NCBI RefSeq assembly: GCF_018373095.1
Contig: NZ_JAHAHT010000015.1
Span: 1 to 26,853 of the forward strand
Reading direction: 5' to 3'
Origin: Haemophilus parahaemolyticus
Lineage (GTDB): Bacteria > Pseudomonadota > Gammaproteobacteria > Enterobacterales > Pasteurellaceae
Length of the DNA stretch: 26,853 bases
Shown piece by piece: positions 1 through 7,988 of the stretch. The translations under genes and the position numbers were made by a program. Numbering within the stretch: position 1 is the stretch's first letter; the number at the start of each line of letters is the position of its first letter. The notes under the pieces were generated by a model. That model was not told the DNA's origin, did no database searches, and saw nothing but the letters and a program-made list of their open reading frames with translations.

Positions 1-1
1 T

Positions 2-1303
2 AAAGATTATGTCGATTACACGCAAGTAATGAGCTTGAAATTGCACGGTTTACGTTTAGCCTATTCTGCATTTTGTCGCCAAGATCAGACCGCTTTCGAG
101 CAATTTATCGCTCAAAATGGCGAAGCATTGAAAATCCAAGGTACGTTTGATGCATTGCATAGTTGGCTCTCTGCACAATTTAGCGAACAATGGGGCTGGA
201 ATTTCTGGGCAGAACAATATCACGATTACCATTCGCCAGCAGTGGCACAATTCCAAGCGGAACAAAGCGATTTAGTACGTTTTTATATGTGGTTGCAATT
301 TGTTGCACAACAGCAATTACAACAATGCAACTTATTAGCGAAAGAACTTGGAATGCCTGTGGGCTTTTACCGCGATTTAGCCGTAGGCGTAGCAGATAAC
401 GGTGCAGAAACCTGGGCAGATAAAGAGTTGTTTGTATTGGATGCTTCTGTGGGTGCCCCTCCAGATATTATGGCTCCAAACGGACAAAACTGGGGCTTAT
501 CGCCAATGCATCCTGAAGTGTTACAAGCACGAGGCTATCAACCGTTTATCGACTTATTACGTGCAAATATGAAAGATTGTGGTGCATTGCGGATTGATCA
601 TATTTTAGGTTTAGCACGTATGTGGTGGGTAGCAAAAGGCGACTCTGCGAAAAACGGGGCTTATGTTCGTTATCCATTAGATGATTTACTTGCGATTCTA
701 GCTCTTGAAAGCCAACGCCACCAATGTTTAATCATTGCTGAAGCATTAGGCACAGTGCCGAAAGGTATGCTCGAGAAATTGGAAGAAAAAGGTATTTTAG
801 CTTATAACATCTTTTATTTTGAAATGGATGCAAATGGAAGTAAACCGCTAGAGAACTACCCATACCAAGCAATGACCACGTTGAGTACACACGACTTACC
901 AACGGTGCAAGGCTATTGGAAAGGTTACGACTTTGATTTAGGCGAGCAATTCGGGGTTTATCCGAGTAAAAAAGTACTGAATATTCTCAAACAAGGACGC
1001 AAAGAGGCAAAAGAGAAAATTCGACAAGCGGTGGAAAATGTGCAAGAACTTGCGAATACTGATACCAACGTAAGCAAAGAGTTCACACATCAATTACAAG
1101 CCTATGTGGCAGATACAAATAGTGCGTTATTCGGTTCGCAGCCTGAAGATTGGTTGAATATGCTTGATCCTGTGAATATTCCTGGCACAAGTATGGAGTA
1201 TCCAAACTGGCGACGGAAACTCAGTCACACTATTGAAGAGATTTTTACAAATACGGAAATCAATCAGTTGCTAGAAACGATTGAGAAGAAACGAAATAAG
1301 TAA
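2..1303 (+). CDS. malQ: 4-alpha-glucanotransferase (amylomaltase), 3' part
   Basis: Transfers alpha-1,4-glucan segments between maltodextrins in the cytoplasm (GH77, disproportionating enzyme). The frame is open from the left edge (KDYVDYTQVMSLKLHG...), so the apparent ATG at 29 is internal. About 433 residues are present of the ~690 usual for the long gamma-proteobacterial MalQ, so the N-terminal third lies outside the window. The GH77 catalytic set is visible: the nucleophile Asp in ALRIDHILGL (~nt 583-612), the acid/base Glu in IIAEALGTVP (~nt 733-762) and the third Asp in STHDLPT (~nt 886-906). The C-terminal LDPVNIPGTSMEYPNWRRK is typical of the family. A strong hairpin terminator follows the stop codon. 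An exact uptake signal lies inside the gene (1024-1032). In relatives malQ often sits with glg genes, which would be upstream, but none is seen here. Confidence 0.95.
   Translation, partial: KDYVDYTQVMSLKLHGLRLAYSAFCRQDQTAFEQFIAQNGEALKIQGTFDALHSWLSAQFSEQWGWNFWAEQYHDYHSPAVAQFQAEQSDLVRFYMWLQFVAQQQLQQCNLLAKELGMPVGFYRDLAVGVADNGAETWADKELFVLDASVGAPPDIMAPNGQNWGLSPMHPEVLQARGYQPFIDLLRANMKDCGALRIDHILGLARMWWVAKGDSAKNGAYVRYPLDDLLAILALESQRHQCLIIAEALGTVPKGMLEKLEEKGILAYNIFYFEMDANGSKPLENYPYQAMTTLSTHDLPTVQGYWKGYDFDLGEQFGVYPSKKVLNILKQGRKEAKEKIRQAVENVQELANTDTNVSKEFTHQLQAYVADTNSALFGSQPEDWLNMLDPVNIPGTSMEYPNWRRKLSHTIEEIFTNTEINQLLETIEKKRNK
1024..1032 (+). repeat. DNA uptake signal (ACAAGCGGT), exact
   Basis: Exact 9-base core of the A. 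pleuropneumoniae-type uptake signal sequence, inside malQ. The flank (GGAAAAT instead of CAAATTT) is only partly canonical. Confidence 0.8.
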
Positions 1304-1317
1304 TACCTTACATTAAA

Positions 1318-1345
1318 AAATAGCCACGCATTTGCGTGGCTATTT
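1318..1345 (+). terminator. malQ terminator
   Basis: Perfect 12-bp stem AAATAGCCACGC / GCGTGGCTATTT with a 4-base loop, 14 bases after the malQ stop. The arms give A- and T-rich flanks on both sides. No minus-strand gene lies next to it, so it serves malQ. Confidence 0.85.
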
Positions 1346-1387
1346 GTAAGGAAGTAAGCTTCTGACTTATTTCAAAATATTATAAAA

Positions 1388-1436
1388 ATTCAATTGGTTT
1401 ATGCTATATTATTTTTAAATATAAAAACAATTGAAT
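1388..1436 (+). promoter_or_regulatory. extended -10 promoter flanked by a 9-bp inverted repeat
   Basis: An extended -10 element TGCTATATT (1402-1410) lies between two perfect inverted half-sites: ATTCAATTG (1388-1396) and CAATTGAAT (1428-1436). Half-site centres are 40 bases apart, i.e. on nearly the same helix face. The downstream copy would lie just after the transcription start. This has the geometry of a two-site operator for the downstream YczE-type gene. The regulator is not in the window, and binding is inferred. Confidence 0.5.
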
Positions 1437-1447
1437 CATTTCTATTT

Positions 1448-2095
1448 ATGTCAAAAAAAATACCAATTCCACTTATGCCTTGGGCAGCCAAACATCAATG
1501 GCAAATCAAACCTCTTAATTTACTAATTATCTCTATTGCAATGGCAGTTATGGGAATTGGTGAAGGCTTGCTCATTTCTGCCAAACTAGGCAATGCTCCT
1601 TGGACAGTACTTTCACAAGGATTAGCTCTACAAACAGGCATGTCAATTGGCTGGGCAATCGCGCTAATTAGTGTGCTCGTTCTCTTATTTTGGATTCCCT
1701 TTAGACTCAAGTTTGGTCTAGGAACGATTTTAAACGTACTCATCATCTCTTTTTTTATCGATCAAACAACTAAATTGATTGAACCGCCTGAGCTTTTATC
1801 TACCCGCATTTTTTATATGCTCTTCGGTATCGTTATCTTTAGTATCGGTACAGCTTTCTATCTTTCGTGTAAATTAGGAGCAGGACCAAGAGACGGCTTG
1901 ATGGTCGGCATTTGTCAAAAACTCTGTTGGAATATTGGTCGCGTTCGCACTGGCATTGAAATCAGTGTTTGTGGTTTTGGAATTTTAATGGGAGGTACCT
2001 TTGGTATAAGCACTATTATCTTCGCTTTAAGCGTTGGTTGGATTATTCAAGGTACTTATTCGCTGTTAGAAAAACAATTTCCGATTTTATCGTAG
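1448..2095 (+). CDS. YczE-type (COG2364) integral membrane protein
   Basis: Predicted inner-membrane protein of 215 residues and unknown transport or signalling role. Five or six hydrophobic segments are visible (for example LLIISIAMAVMGIGEGLLI, AIALISVLVLLFWI, IFYMLFGIVIFSIGTAFYL). The two internally similar Gly-rich motifs of the family are present: AKLGNAPWTVLSQGL in the first half and CKLGAGPRDGLMVGI in the second. The start is placed at ATG 1448 (MSKKIPIPLMPW). A longer frame from TTG 1394 would begin inside the promoter. No clear Shine-Dalgarno precedes the ATG. In other bacteria yczE-like genes are often next to a MocR-type (GntR/aminotransferase) regulator; none is present here. The gene is closed by a hairpin shared with convergent metG. 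Function beyond the family name is not known to me. Confidence 0.8.
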   Translation: MSKKIPIPLMPWAAKHQWQIKPLNLLIISIAMAVMGIGEGLLISAKLGNAPWTVLSQGLALQTGMSIGWAIALISVLVLLFWIPFRLKFGLGTILNVLIISFFIDQTTKLIEPPELLSTRIFYMLFGIVIFSIGTAFYLSCKLGAGPRDGLMVGICQKLCWNIGRVRTGIEISVCGFGILMGGTFGISTIIFALSVGWIIQGTYSLLEKQFPILS

Positions 2096-2096
2096 A

Positions 2097-2140
2097 ACGG
2101 TATTATCTCGCATACAAAGGCAAGATAATACCGTCATTTT
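2097..2140 (+). terminator. terminator between the YczE-type gene and metG
   Basis: Stem ACGGTATTATCT (2097-2108) / AGATAATACCGT (2123-2134), 12 bp perfect, 14-base loop. CATTTTTAT follows on the plus strand. The two genes converge here; the T-tail is much better for the plus-strand gene than for metG. Confidence 0.7.
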
Positions 2141-2159
2141 TATAACTTTTACAGAAAAC

Positions 2160-4217
2160 CTATTTCACTTGCATACCCGCACGAATACCTTCATCACCTG
2201 AAAGCAAGAATAGATCTGCGCCACCTGTACCTGCCGATAAAATCATACCTTCTGATACGCCAAATTTCATTTTGCGTGGTGCAAGGTTTGCTACCATAAT
2301 CACAAAACGACCATTGAGTTCTTCTGGGTTATTGTAAGCAGCTTTAATACCCGACAACACTTGGCGTTGGTGGTCGCCTAAATCTAATTGGAATTTCAAT
2401 AATTTGTTTGACTCTGGCACAGCTTCGCAGCTGATCACTTTCGCCACGCGTAAGTCTAATTTTGCAAAATCATCAATGGTGATTTCTGGGGCAATTGGCT
2501 CAATTGCAAGATTTTCTTGATTTTCCACCGCTTGTTTTCCTTTTTTCGGTTCGTTTTTGGTTTGTTCGGCAAAAAGCTGTTTCGTTTCTTCAATCACTGC
2601 ATCAATCTGTTTTTTCTCAAGACGAGAGAACAATGATTTAAATGGTGCAACGGTTTTGCCTAATAATGGTTGGACAATAGTTTCCCAGCTTAATTCTGTT
2701 TGTAAGAACGCTTCGGCACGTTCTGCAAGCTGTGGTAAAACGGGTTTTAAATAACTCATTAACACACGGAATAATTCAATACCCATTGAACAAACCGCTT
2801 GTAATTCCGCTTCTCGACCGTCTTCTTTAGCAATAACCCAAGGTGCTTTGTCATCAACATATTTGTTTGCGCGGTCAGCTAAATCCATAATTAAACGGAT
2901 TGCTTTATTATATTCACGTGCTTCAAAATGTGCTGCAACTTGCTCTGATTGTGCAACAAATTCTGCGAAAAGTGCTTCATCTTCAAGTTTATCCGCTAAT
3001 TTTCCTTCAAAACGTTTTGCAATAAAACTTGCATTGCGAGAAGCTAAGTTCACTAATTTGTTGACGATATCGCTATTTACACGTTGGACGAAATCATCAA
3101 GACTCAAGTCTAAATCTTCAATACGCTCGTTTAATTTCGCCGCATAATAGTAACGTAAACATTCAGGATCGATATGTTTTAAATAAGTGCTAGCTTGAAT
3201 AAAGGTTCCACGAGATTTCGACATCTTCACGCCATCCACCGTCACATAACCGTGAGCAAATACATTGGTTGGTTTACGTTGTTCGCAGCCATCTAACATC
3301 GCTGGCCAAAATAAGCTATGGAAGTAAACAATATCTTTACCGATAAAATGATAAAGCTCTGTTGTTGAATCTTTTTTCCAGAATTCGTTGTAATCAATAC
3401 CTGTGCGGTCGCAAAGATTTTTGAACGACGCCATATAGCCGATTGGTGCATCTAACCACACATAGAAGAATTTGTTTTCTGCTTCAGGAATTGGAAAACC
3501 GAAATAAGGTGCATCGCGTGAGATATCCCATTGTTGCAAGCCACTTTCAAACCACTCTTGCATTTTGTTGGCAATTTCAGGTTGAAGTGAACCAGAACGT
3601 GTCCACTCTTTTAACATTCCTTCAAAACTTGGTAAATCGAAGAAGAAATGTTCTGATTCTTTCACGATAGGCGTAGCACCTGAAACGGCTGAACGTGGAT
3701 TGATAAGATCCATCGGGCTATAGGTAGATGCACAAACTTCACAGTTATCGCCATATTGATCTTCTGCTTTACATTTTGGGCAAGTCCCTTTTACAAAGCG
3801 ATCTGGCAAGAACATCTCTTTTTCAGGGTCGAAAAGCTGTGAAATCACACGACTTTTAATAAAACCATTTTCTTTCAGCTTTAAATACATTGCAGTAGTA
3901 ATTTCACGGTTTTCTTCGCTGTGAGTGGAATGGTAGTTATCAAAGCTGATATTAAAGCCTTTAAAATCGGCAACGTGATCGGTTTTCGCTTTTTCGATGA
4001 GTTGTTCTGGCGTAATCCCTTGTTTTGCCGCATTCAACATAATCGGCGTGCCGTGAGCATCGTCAGCACAGACAAAATGCACTTCATTGCCACGCATACG
4101 TTGGAAACGCACCCAAATATCCGCTTGAATATGCTCAAGCATATGACCTAAATGAATTGCACCGTTTGCATAAGGTAGGGCACAAGTAACCAACATTTTT
4201 CGTTTTTGATTTGACAT
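2160..4217 (-). CDS. metG: methionyl-tRNA synthetase
   Basis: Charges tRNA-Met in the cytoplasm (class Ia synthetase), 685 residues, close to the 677 of E. coli. Domains in order: Rossmann catalytic fold with the HIGH-type motif HLGH at residues 22-25; zinc knuckle with Cys147, Cys150, Cys160 and Cys163; KMSKS at 332-336; alpha-helical anticodon domain; a charged linker (~545-570); and a C-terminal OB-fold tRNA-binding/dimerisation domain starting near FAKLDLRVAKV (~585). The start MSNQKRKMLVTCALPYANG follows an AAAGAGAA ribosome site. It carries two exact uptake signals, both in the 3' half (nt 2527 and 2794). A promoter is visible at 4261-4290, and the gene stands alone, divergent from the catalase gene. 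Confidence 0.97.
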   Translation of the reverse strand: MSNQKRKMLVTCALPYANGAIHLGHMLEHIQADIWVRFQRMRGNEVHFVCADDAHGTPIMLNAAKQGITPEQLIEKAKTDHVADFKGFNISFDNYHSTHSEENREITTAMYLKLKENGFIKSRVISQLFDPEKEMFLPDRFVKGTCPKCKAEDQYGDNCEVCASTYSPMDLINPRSAVSGATPIVKESEHFFFDLPSFEGMLKEWTRSGSLQPEIANKMQEWFESGLQQWDISRDAPYFGFPIPEAENKFFYVWLDAPIGYMASFKNLCDRTGIDYNEFWKKDSTTELYHFIGKDIVYFHSLFWPAMLDGCEQRKPTNVFAHGYVTVDGVKMSKSRGTFIQASTYLKHIDPECLRYYYAAKLNERIEDLDLSLDDFVQRVNSDIVNKLVNLASRNASFIAKRFEGKLADKLEDEALFAEFVAQSEQVAAHFEAREYNKAIRLIMDLADRANKYVDDKAPWVIAKEDGREAELQAVCSMGIELFRVLMSYLKPVLPQLAERAEAFLQTELSWETIVQPLLGKTVAPFKSLFSRLEKKQIDAVIEETKQLFAEQTKNEPKKGKQAVENQENLAIEPIAPEITIDDFAKLDLRVAKVISCEAVPESNKLLKFQLDLGDHQRQVLSGIKAAYNNPEELNGRFVIMVANLAPRKMKFGVSEGMILSAGTGGADLFLLSGDEGIRAGMQVK
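2527..2535 (-). repeat. DNA uptake signal, exact
   Basis: ACCGCTTGT on the plus strand, i.e. ACAAGCGGT on the minus strand, inside the low-constraint linker region of metG. Confidence 0.8.
2794..2802 (-). repeat. DNA uptake signal, exact
   Basis: Second minus-strand ACAAGCGGT in metG, 267 bases from the first. Confidence 0.8.
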
Positions 4218-4260
4218 TGTTATTCTCTTTCTTTGAAAAATTGATAAGTAAAACTGGCAG

Positions 4261-4290
4261 ATTGTAGCTTAAAAACGCAAAAAGTAGCAA
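4261..4290 (-). promoter_or_regulatory. metG promoter
   Basis: Reading the minus strand: TTGCTA (4285-4290), an 18-base spacer, TACAAT (4261-4266). The start codon lies about 45 bases downstream of the -10. Prediction by eye. Confidence 0.5.
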
Positions 4291-4320
4291 GATGCATTGA
4301 TTAAGTGCTAGAATAACATC

Positions 4321-4376
4321 ATAGCTTTTTTCAATGAATTTAATAGATTTCAATCGCCAAAATCTTTTTGTAAGAT
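4321..4376 (+). promoter_or_regulatory. catalase promoter with OxyR-like operator
   Basis: Promoter TTTCAA (4348-4353), 17-base spacer, TAAGAT (4371-4376). Overlapping the -35 is a run matching the OxyR pattern of four tetramers 7 bases apart (ATAG-N7-CTAT-N7-ATAG-N7-CTAT): ATAG 4321, CAAT 4332, ATAG 4343, TCGC 4354. Two tetramers are exact, one has a single mismatch and the last is poor. Inside the second ATAG unit the preferred T and A spacer bases are also present. This fits OxyR activation from a site abutting the -35, as known for catalase genes in the family. Confidence 0.5.
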
Positions 4377-4433
4377 ATCCTCGAAATTTATTTCAACCTA
4401 ACGATTACCTATTTATTTTACAAGGAGTTTCCT

Positions 4434-5954
4434 ATGAGTTCTTCAAAATGCCCTTTTGCGCATACTAACCTTACAATGGGTAACGGTGCACCCGTTGCTG
4501 ATAACCAAAACAGCTTAACAGCTGGTCCGCGTGGTCCATTACTTGCACAAGATTTATGGCTTAACGAAAAATTAGCTGATTTCGTACGTGAAGTAATCCC
4601 AGAGCGTCGTATGCACGCAAAAGGTTCTGGTGCATTTGGTACTTTTACTGTAACACACGATATTACTAAATATACTCGTGCAAAAATTTTCAGTGAAGTG
4701 GGTAAAAAAACTGAAATGTTCGCACGTTTTACCACCGTGGCGGGCGAACGTGGTGCAGCAGATGCTGAGCGTGATATTCGTGGTTTTGCATTAAAATTCT
4801 ATACTGAAGAAGGTAACTGGGATTTAGTAGGTAACAATACGCCAGTATTCTTCTTACGTGATCCACGTAAATTCCCAGATTTAAATAAGGCAGTAAAACG
4901 TGATCCACGTACTAATATGCGTTCAGCAACAAATAACTGGGATTTCTGGACATTATTACCAGAAGCATTACACCAAGTAACTGTTGTAATGAGTGATCGT
5001 GGTATTCCTGCAAGCTATCGTCATATGCACGGTTTCGGTTCTCACACTTATAGTTTCTGGAACGAAGCAGGCGAACGTTTTTGGGTAAAATTCCACTTCC
5101 GTACTCAACAAGGCATTAAAAATTTAACAGATGCTGAAGCTGCAGAAGTTATTGCAAATGACCGTGAAAGCCATCAACGTGATTTATATGAAGCGATTGA
5201 ACGTGGCGATTTCCCTAAATGGACATTATTTGTACAAGTTATGCCAGAAGCAGATGCGGAAAAAGTGCCTTATCATCCATTTGACTTAACTAAAGTATGG
5301 CCGAAAAAAGACTATCCATTAATTGAAGTCGGTGAGTTTGAATTAAACCGTAACCCAGAAAACTTCTTCGCTGATGTAGAACAATCTGCATTTGCACCAA
5401 GTAACTTGGTTCCGGGTATTGGCGCAAGTCCTGATAGAATGTTACAAGCTCGTTTATTTAACTATGCGGATGCACAACGTTACCGTTTAGGTGTGAACTA
5501 CCGTCAAATTCCAGTAAACCGTCCACGTTGTCCAGTTCATAGCAACCAACGTGATGGTCAAGGTCGTGTAGATGGTAACTACGGCAGCTTGCCACACTAC
5601 GAGCCAAACAGCTTCAGCCAATGGCAACAACAACCAGACTTTGCTGAACCACCACTTCGTATCAACGGAGATGCAGCACACTGGGATTATCGTAACGATG
5701 ATAACGATTATTTCAGCCAACCACGTGCATTATTTAACTTAATGAATGCAGAACAAAAACAAGCATTATTCAACAACACGGCAGCAGCAATGGGCGATGC
5801 ACCTGATTTCATCAAATATCGCCACATTCGTAACTGTCACTGGTGTGATGCGGCATACGGTGAAGGCGTTGCGAAAGCATTAGGTTTAACCGTTGAAGAT
5901 GCATTAAAAGCTCGTGATACTGACCCTGCATTAGGTCAAGGTGGATTGTTATAA
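4434..5954 (+). CDS. katA: catalase (monofunctional, haem, HktE/KatA type)
   Basis: Breaks down hydrogen peroxide to water and oxygen in the cytoplasm; 506 residues, small-subunit type. The catalytic His61 (RRMHAKGSGAFG), Asn134 (VGNNTPVFF) and the proximal haem ligand Tyr344 (RLFNYADAQRYRLG) are all present. They keep the same relative spacing as bovine His75, Asn148 and Tyr358. No signal peptide. The ribosome site AAGGAG is strong and well placed. Codon choice is strongly biased (many CGT, GGT, TTA, GAA), suggesting high expression. The tail carries an odd CHWC motif (468-471). The symbol hktE is used for the Haemophilus orthologue. The gene is flanked by its own promoter with a likely OxyR site and by a strong terminator shared with convergent cca. 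Confidence 0.97.
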   Translation: MSSSKCPFAHTNLTMGNGAPVADNQNSLTAGPRGPLLAQDLWLNEKLADFVREVIPERRMHAKGSGAFGTFTVTHDITKYTRAKIFSEVGKKTEMFARFTTVAGERGAADAERDIRGFALKFYTEEGNWDLVGNNTPVFFLRDPRKFPDLNKAVKRDPRTNMRSATNNWDFWTLLPEALHQVTVVMSDRGIPASYRHMHGFGSHTYSFWNEAGERFWVKFHFRTQQGIKNLTDAEAAEVIANDRESHQRDLYEAIERGDFPKWTLFVQVMPEADAEKVPYHPFDLTKVWPKKDYPLIEVGEFELNRNPENFFADVEQSAFAPSNLVPGIGASPDRMLQARLFNYADAQRYRLGVNYRQIPVNRPRCPVHSNQRDGQGRVDGNYGSLPHYEPNSFSQWQQQPDFAEPPLRINGDAAHWDYRNDDNDYFSQPRALFNLMNAEQKQALFNNTAAAMGDAPDFIKYRHIRNCHWCDAAYGEGVAKALGLTVEDALKARDTDPALGQGGLL

Positions 5955-5981
5955 TCGTTAATTTTAGCTAACAATTAGATA

Positions 5982-6020
5982 AAAAGACGGCAGTTTTCAT
6001 AAGAGAAACTGCCGTCTTTT
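5982..6020. terminator. two-way terminator between katA and cca
   Basis: Stem AAAAGACGGCAGTTT (5982-5996) / AAACTGCCGTCTTTT (6006-6020), 15 bp perfect with a 9-base loop. The A-run on one side and T-run on the other make it usable from both strands, as expected between convergent genes. Confidence 0.9.
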
Positions 6021-6051
6021 GGATTATTCCAAAGGTTAAAAAACTTCAATT

Positions 6052-7308
6052 TTAGATATGTAGACTCAAACCTTTGGTGCTTTTGATTTTTTCAATTACT
6101 AATTTTCGCCGTTTCTCTAACTCATCCCGAATAGCCTGTTTCTCAAAACCATCCGCAATCACTTGTTGCACATCCACTTCATTTGCCACTTCAAAATATT
6201 GCATTGCAAGTTTAGCTTGCGGGTATTCCCGTTCTTCAAAGCCTAATCGTCCTTTACTATCCGCTTCGCAAGCAAGCAGGAAATCTTTAAATCGATTTGG
6301 TTTTCGCCAAACATCTAACGCATTAAAAAGTTTCAACACTGTTTCAGACCGAAGCTCTGCAATTTTATGGCAATGGGTGTGATATTCAGTCACCAGAACT
6401 GCAAAATCCTTGACCTCGCTCGGTACTTTTAAGCGGTTTGCTAAATTTCTTGTCGGTTGAATGCCTTTGACTTCGTGCCCGTAATGGTGAGGCAAAATCT
6501 CTTCAGGCGTTAAGCTTTTACCTAAATCGTGGCAAAGGGCAGCGAAAAGCAAAGCGGTCGGGTTTTCTGCCTGTTTAGCTAATTTTTTAGCTTGTTCTAG
6601 TACCATTAACGTATGCACACCGCTATCAATTTCAGGATGATATTTTTCTGGTTGAGGTTTACCAAATAAGGCTTCAACTTCTGGGAAAAGCACCGCTAAT
6701 GCACCCACTTTTCTCAATACCTCAAAATAAATATGCGGCGAAGGCGTATTGAGCCCTTTTTGCGTCTCAAGCCAAACTCGCTCAGCGGTTAAGTGATCGA
6801 GTTCCCCGCAAGCGGTCATTTTTTGCATCAGTTTTACCGTTTCATCAGCAATCTTGAAGCCTAAATGTGCAAATTGAGCTGCAAAGCGTGCCACACGTAA
6901 TACTCGCAACGGATCTTCATCAAATGCTGGTGAAACGTGGCGAAGAATTTTATTTTTTAAATCTTGCGATCCGTAAAACGGATCGAAAATTTCACCGCTT
7001 ATAAGATCTTGAGCCATTGCGTTGATGGTCAGATCGCGGCGAATTAAATCTTGCTCAAGCGTTATATCAGGAGAGAAATCGCAGATAAAACCGTTGTAAC
7101 CTTGCCCGCTTTTTCGTTCTGTTCGGGCAAGGGCATATTCTTCTTTGGTTTCTGGATGTAGGAAAACAGGGAAGTTTACTCCCACTTGTTGATAGCCGAG
7201 GGAAAAGAGTTCTTCAGGTGTTGAGCCAACTACTAAGAAATCACGGTCTTTTACAGGAATATTTAATAAAGCATCGCGGACAGCGCCGCCAACGAGGTAG
7301 ATTTTCAT
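6052..7308 (-). CDS. cca: CCA-adding tRNA nucleotidyltransferase (multifunctional, with HD domain)
   Basis: Adds or repairs the 3' CCA of tRNAs without a template; 418 residues against 412 in E. coli. The class II head motif LVGGAVRD is followed by the metal-binding pair Asp21 and Asp23 (KDRDF). The nucleotide-selecting RRDLTINAMA motif is at ~90-99. The C-terminal HD domain (AALCHDLGK, His260-Asp261) marks the gamma-proteobacterial form that also has phosphohydrolase activity. The start MKIYLVGG is fixed by family alignment. It lies only 8 bases after the ppiB terminator hairpin, with no free Shine-Dalgarno between; see findings. Near-matches of the uptake signal occur at 6550 and 6808. Transcription must come by read-through from ppiB or from a promoter inside ppiB. 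Confidence 0.96.
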   Translation of the reverse strand: MKIYLVGGAVRDALLNIPVKDRDFLVVGSTPEELFSLGYQQVGVNFPVFLHPETKEEYALARTERKSGQGYNGFICDFSPDITLEQDLIRRDLTINAMAQDLISGEIFDPFYGSQDLKNKILRHVSPAFDEDPLRVLRVARFAAQFAHLGFKIADETVKLMQKMTACGELDHLTAERVWLETQKGLNTPSPHIYFEVLRKVGALAVLFPEVEALFGKPQPEKYHPEIDSGVHTLMVLEQAKKLAKQAENPTALLFAALCHDLGKSLTPEEILPHHYGHEVKGIQPTRNLANRLKVPSEVKDFAVLVTEYHTHCHKIAELRSETVLKLFNALDVWRKPNRFKDFLLACEADSKGRLGFEEREYPQAKLAMQYFEVANEVDVQQVIADGFEKQAIRDELEKRRKLVIEKIKSTKGLSLHI

Positions 7309-7316
7309 AGTACAAA

Positions 7317-7336
7317 AAGGCAGAGATCTCTGCCTT
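7317..7336 (-). terminator. ppiB terminator
   Basis: Perfect 20-base palindrome AAGGCAGAGATCTCTGCCTT. On the minus strand it is followed by TTTTTG. It lies 6 bases past the ppiB stop and 8 bases before the cca start codon. Confidence 0.75.
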
Positions 7337-7342
7337 ATAAAA

Positions 7343-7852
7343 TTACGCCACAGTTACTGATTCAATCACTACCTCTTCTAGGGGCACATCTTGGTGGAAA
7401 CCTTTATTACCTGTTTTCACACCTTTGATTTTATCAACAACATCCATTCCTTCAACTACTTCACCAAATACTGCGTAACCCCATTCCTGCACTACCTTAC
7501 GACCAAATAGCTCTTTTGAGCGGTAATCTAAGAATGTATTATCTGCCACATTGATGAAGAATTGTGAACTTGCTGAATGTGGATCTGAAGTGCGAGCCAT
7601 TGCAAGCGTACCGCGTTTGTTGCTTAAACCATTATGTGCTTCGTTTTCGATTGGTGCTTTGGTTGCTTTCTCTTTCAAACCAGATGTCATACCGCCACCT
7701 TGAATCATAAAGCCATCAATAACACGATGGAAAATCGTACCGTTATAGAAACCTTCTTTGCAGTAATCTTCAAAGTTTTTTGCAGTAACTGGTGCTTTTT
7801 CAAAGTTTAATGCGATTTTGATATCGCCAAAGTTAGTGTGTAACGTAATCAT
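7343..7852 (-). CDS. ppiB: peptidyl-prolyl cis-trans isomerase B (cyclophilin, cytoplasmic)
   Basis: Catalyses proline cis/trans isomerisation during folding; 169 residues from MITLHTNFGDIKIAL, near the 164 of E. coli PpiB. The cyclophilin core motifs FHRVIDGFMIQGG (Arg and Phe of the active site), SASSQFFIN and FGEVVEGMDVVDKI are visible. There is no signal peptide, so this is the cytoplasmic B form rather than the periplasmic A form. The start is at 7852, behind AAGGAC. The frame runs upstream to 7936, but that stretch has no ribosome site and no cyclophilin similarity. It is divergent from ppc and followed by a hairpin terminator directly ahead of cca. Confidence 0.95.
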   Translation of the reverse strand: MITLHTNFGDIKIALNFEKAPVTAKNFEDYCKEGFYNGTIFHRVIDGFMIQGGGMTSGLKEKATKAPIENEAHNGLSNKRGTLAMARTSDPHSASSQFFINVADNTFLDYRSKELFGRKVVQEWGYAVFGEVVEGMDVVDKIKGVKTGNKGFHQDVPLEEVVIESVTVA

Positions 7853-7988
7853 TTTTTTGTCCTTATCTGTAAATAAAACGGGCGTATCATAGCAAAGCGA
7901 GTAAGACAAAACAAACGCTATATACCCCCTCCTCAAAAAAAGAAAATTTGCGTTTTATCATTTTTTTCATAAATAAAAAAATTCTAGG

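Noticed and set aside
1394..1447. Longer N-terminus of the YczE-type protein starting at TTG 1394
   Set aside because: It would begin inside the extended -10 promoter and inverted repeat, with no ribosome site; ATG 1448 starts the family-like sequence.
4135..4353. 72-codon minus-strand frame over the metG start and its promoter
   Set aside because: It overlaps the metG start in another frame and contains the metG promoter; no ribosome site.
7853..7936. 28-residue N-terminal extension of PpiB (could look like a signal peptide)
   Set aside because: Cytoplasmic PpiB starts at MITLHTNFGD, preceded by AAGGAC; the extension has no ribosome site and runs into the divergent promoter region.
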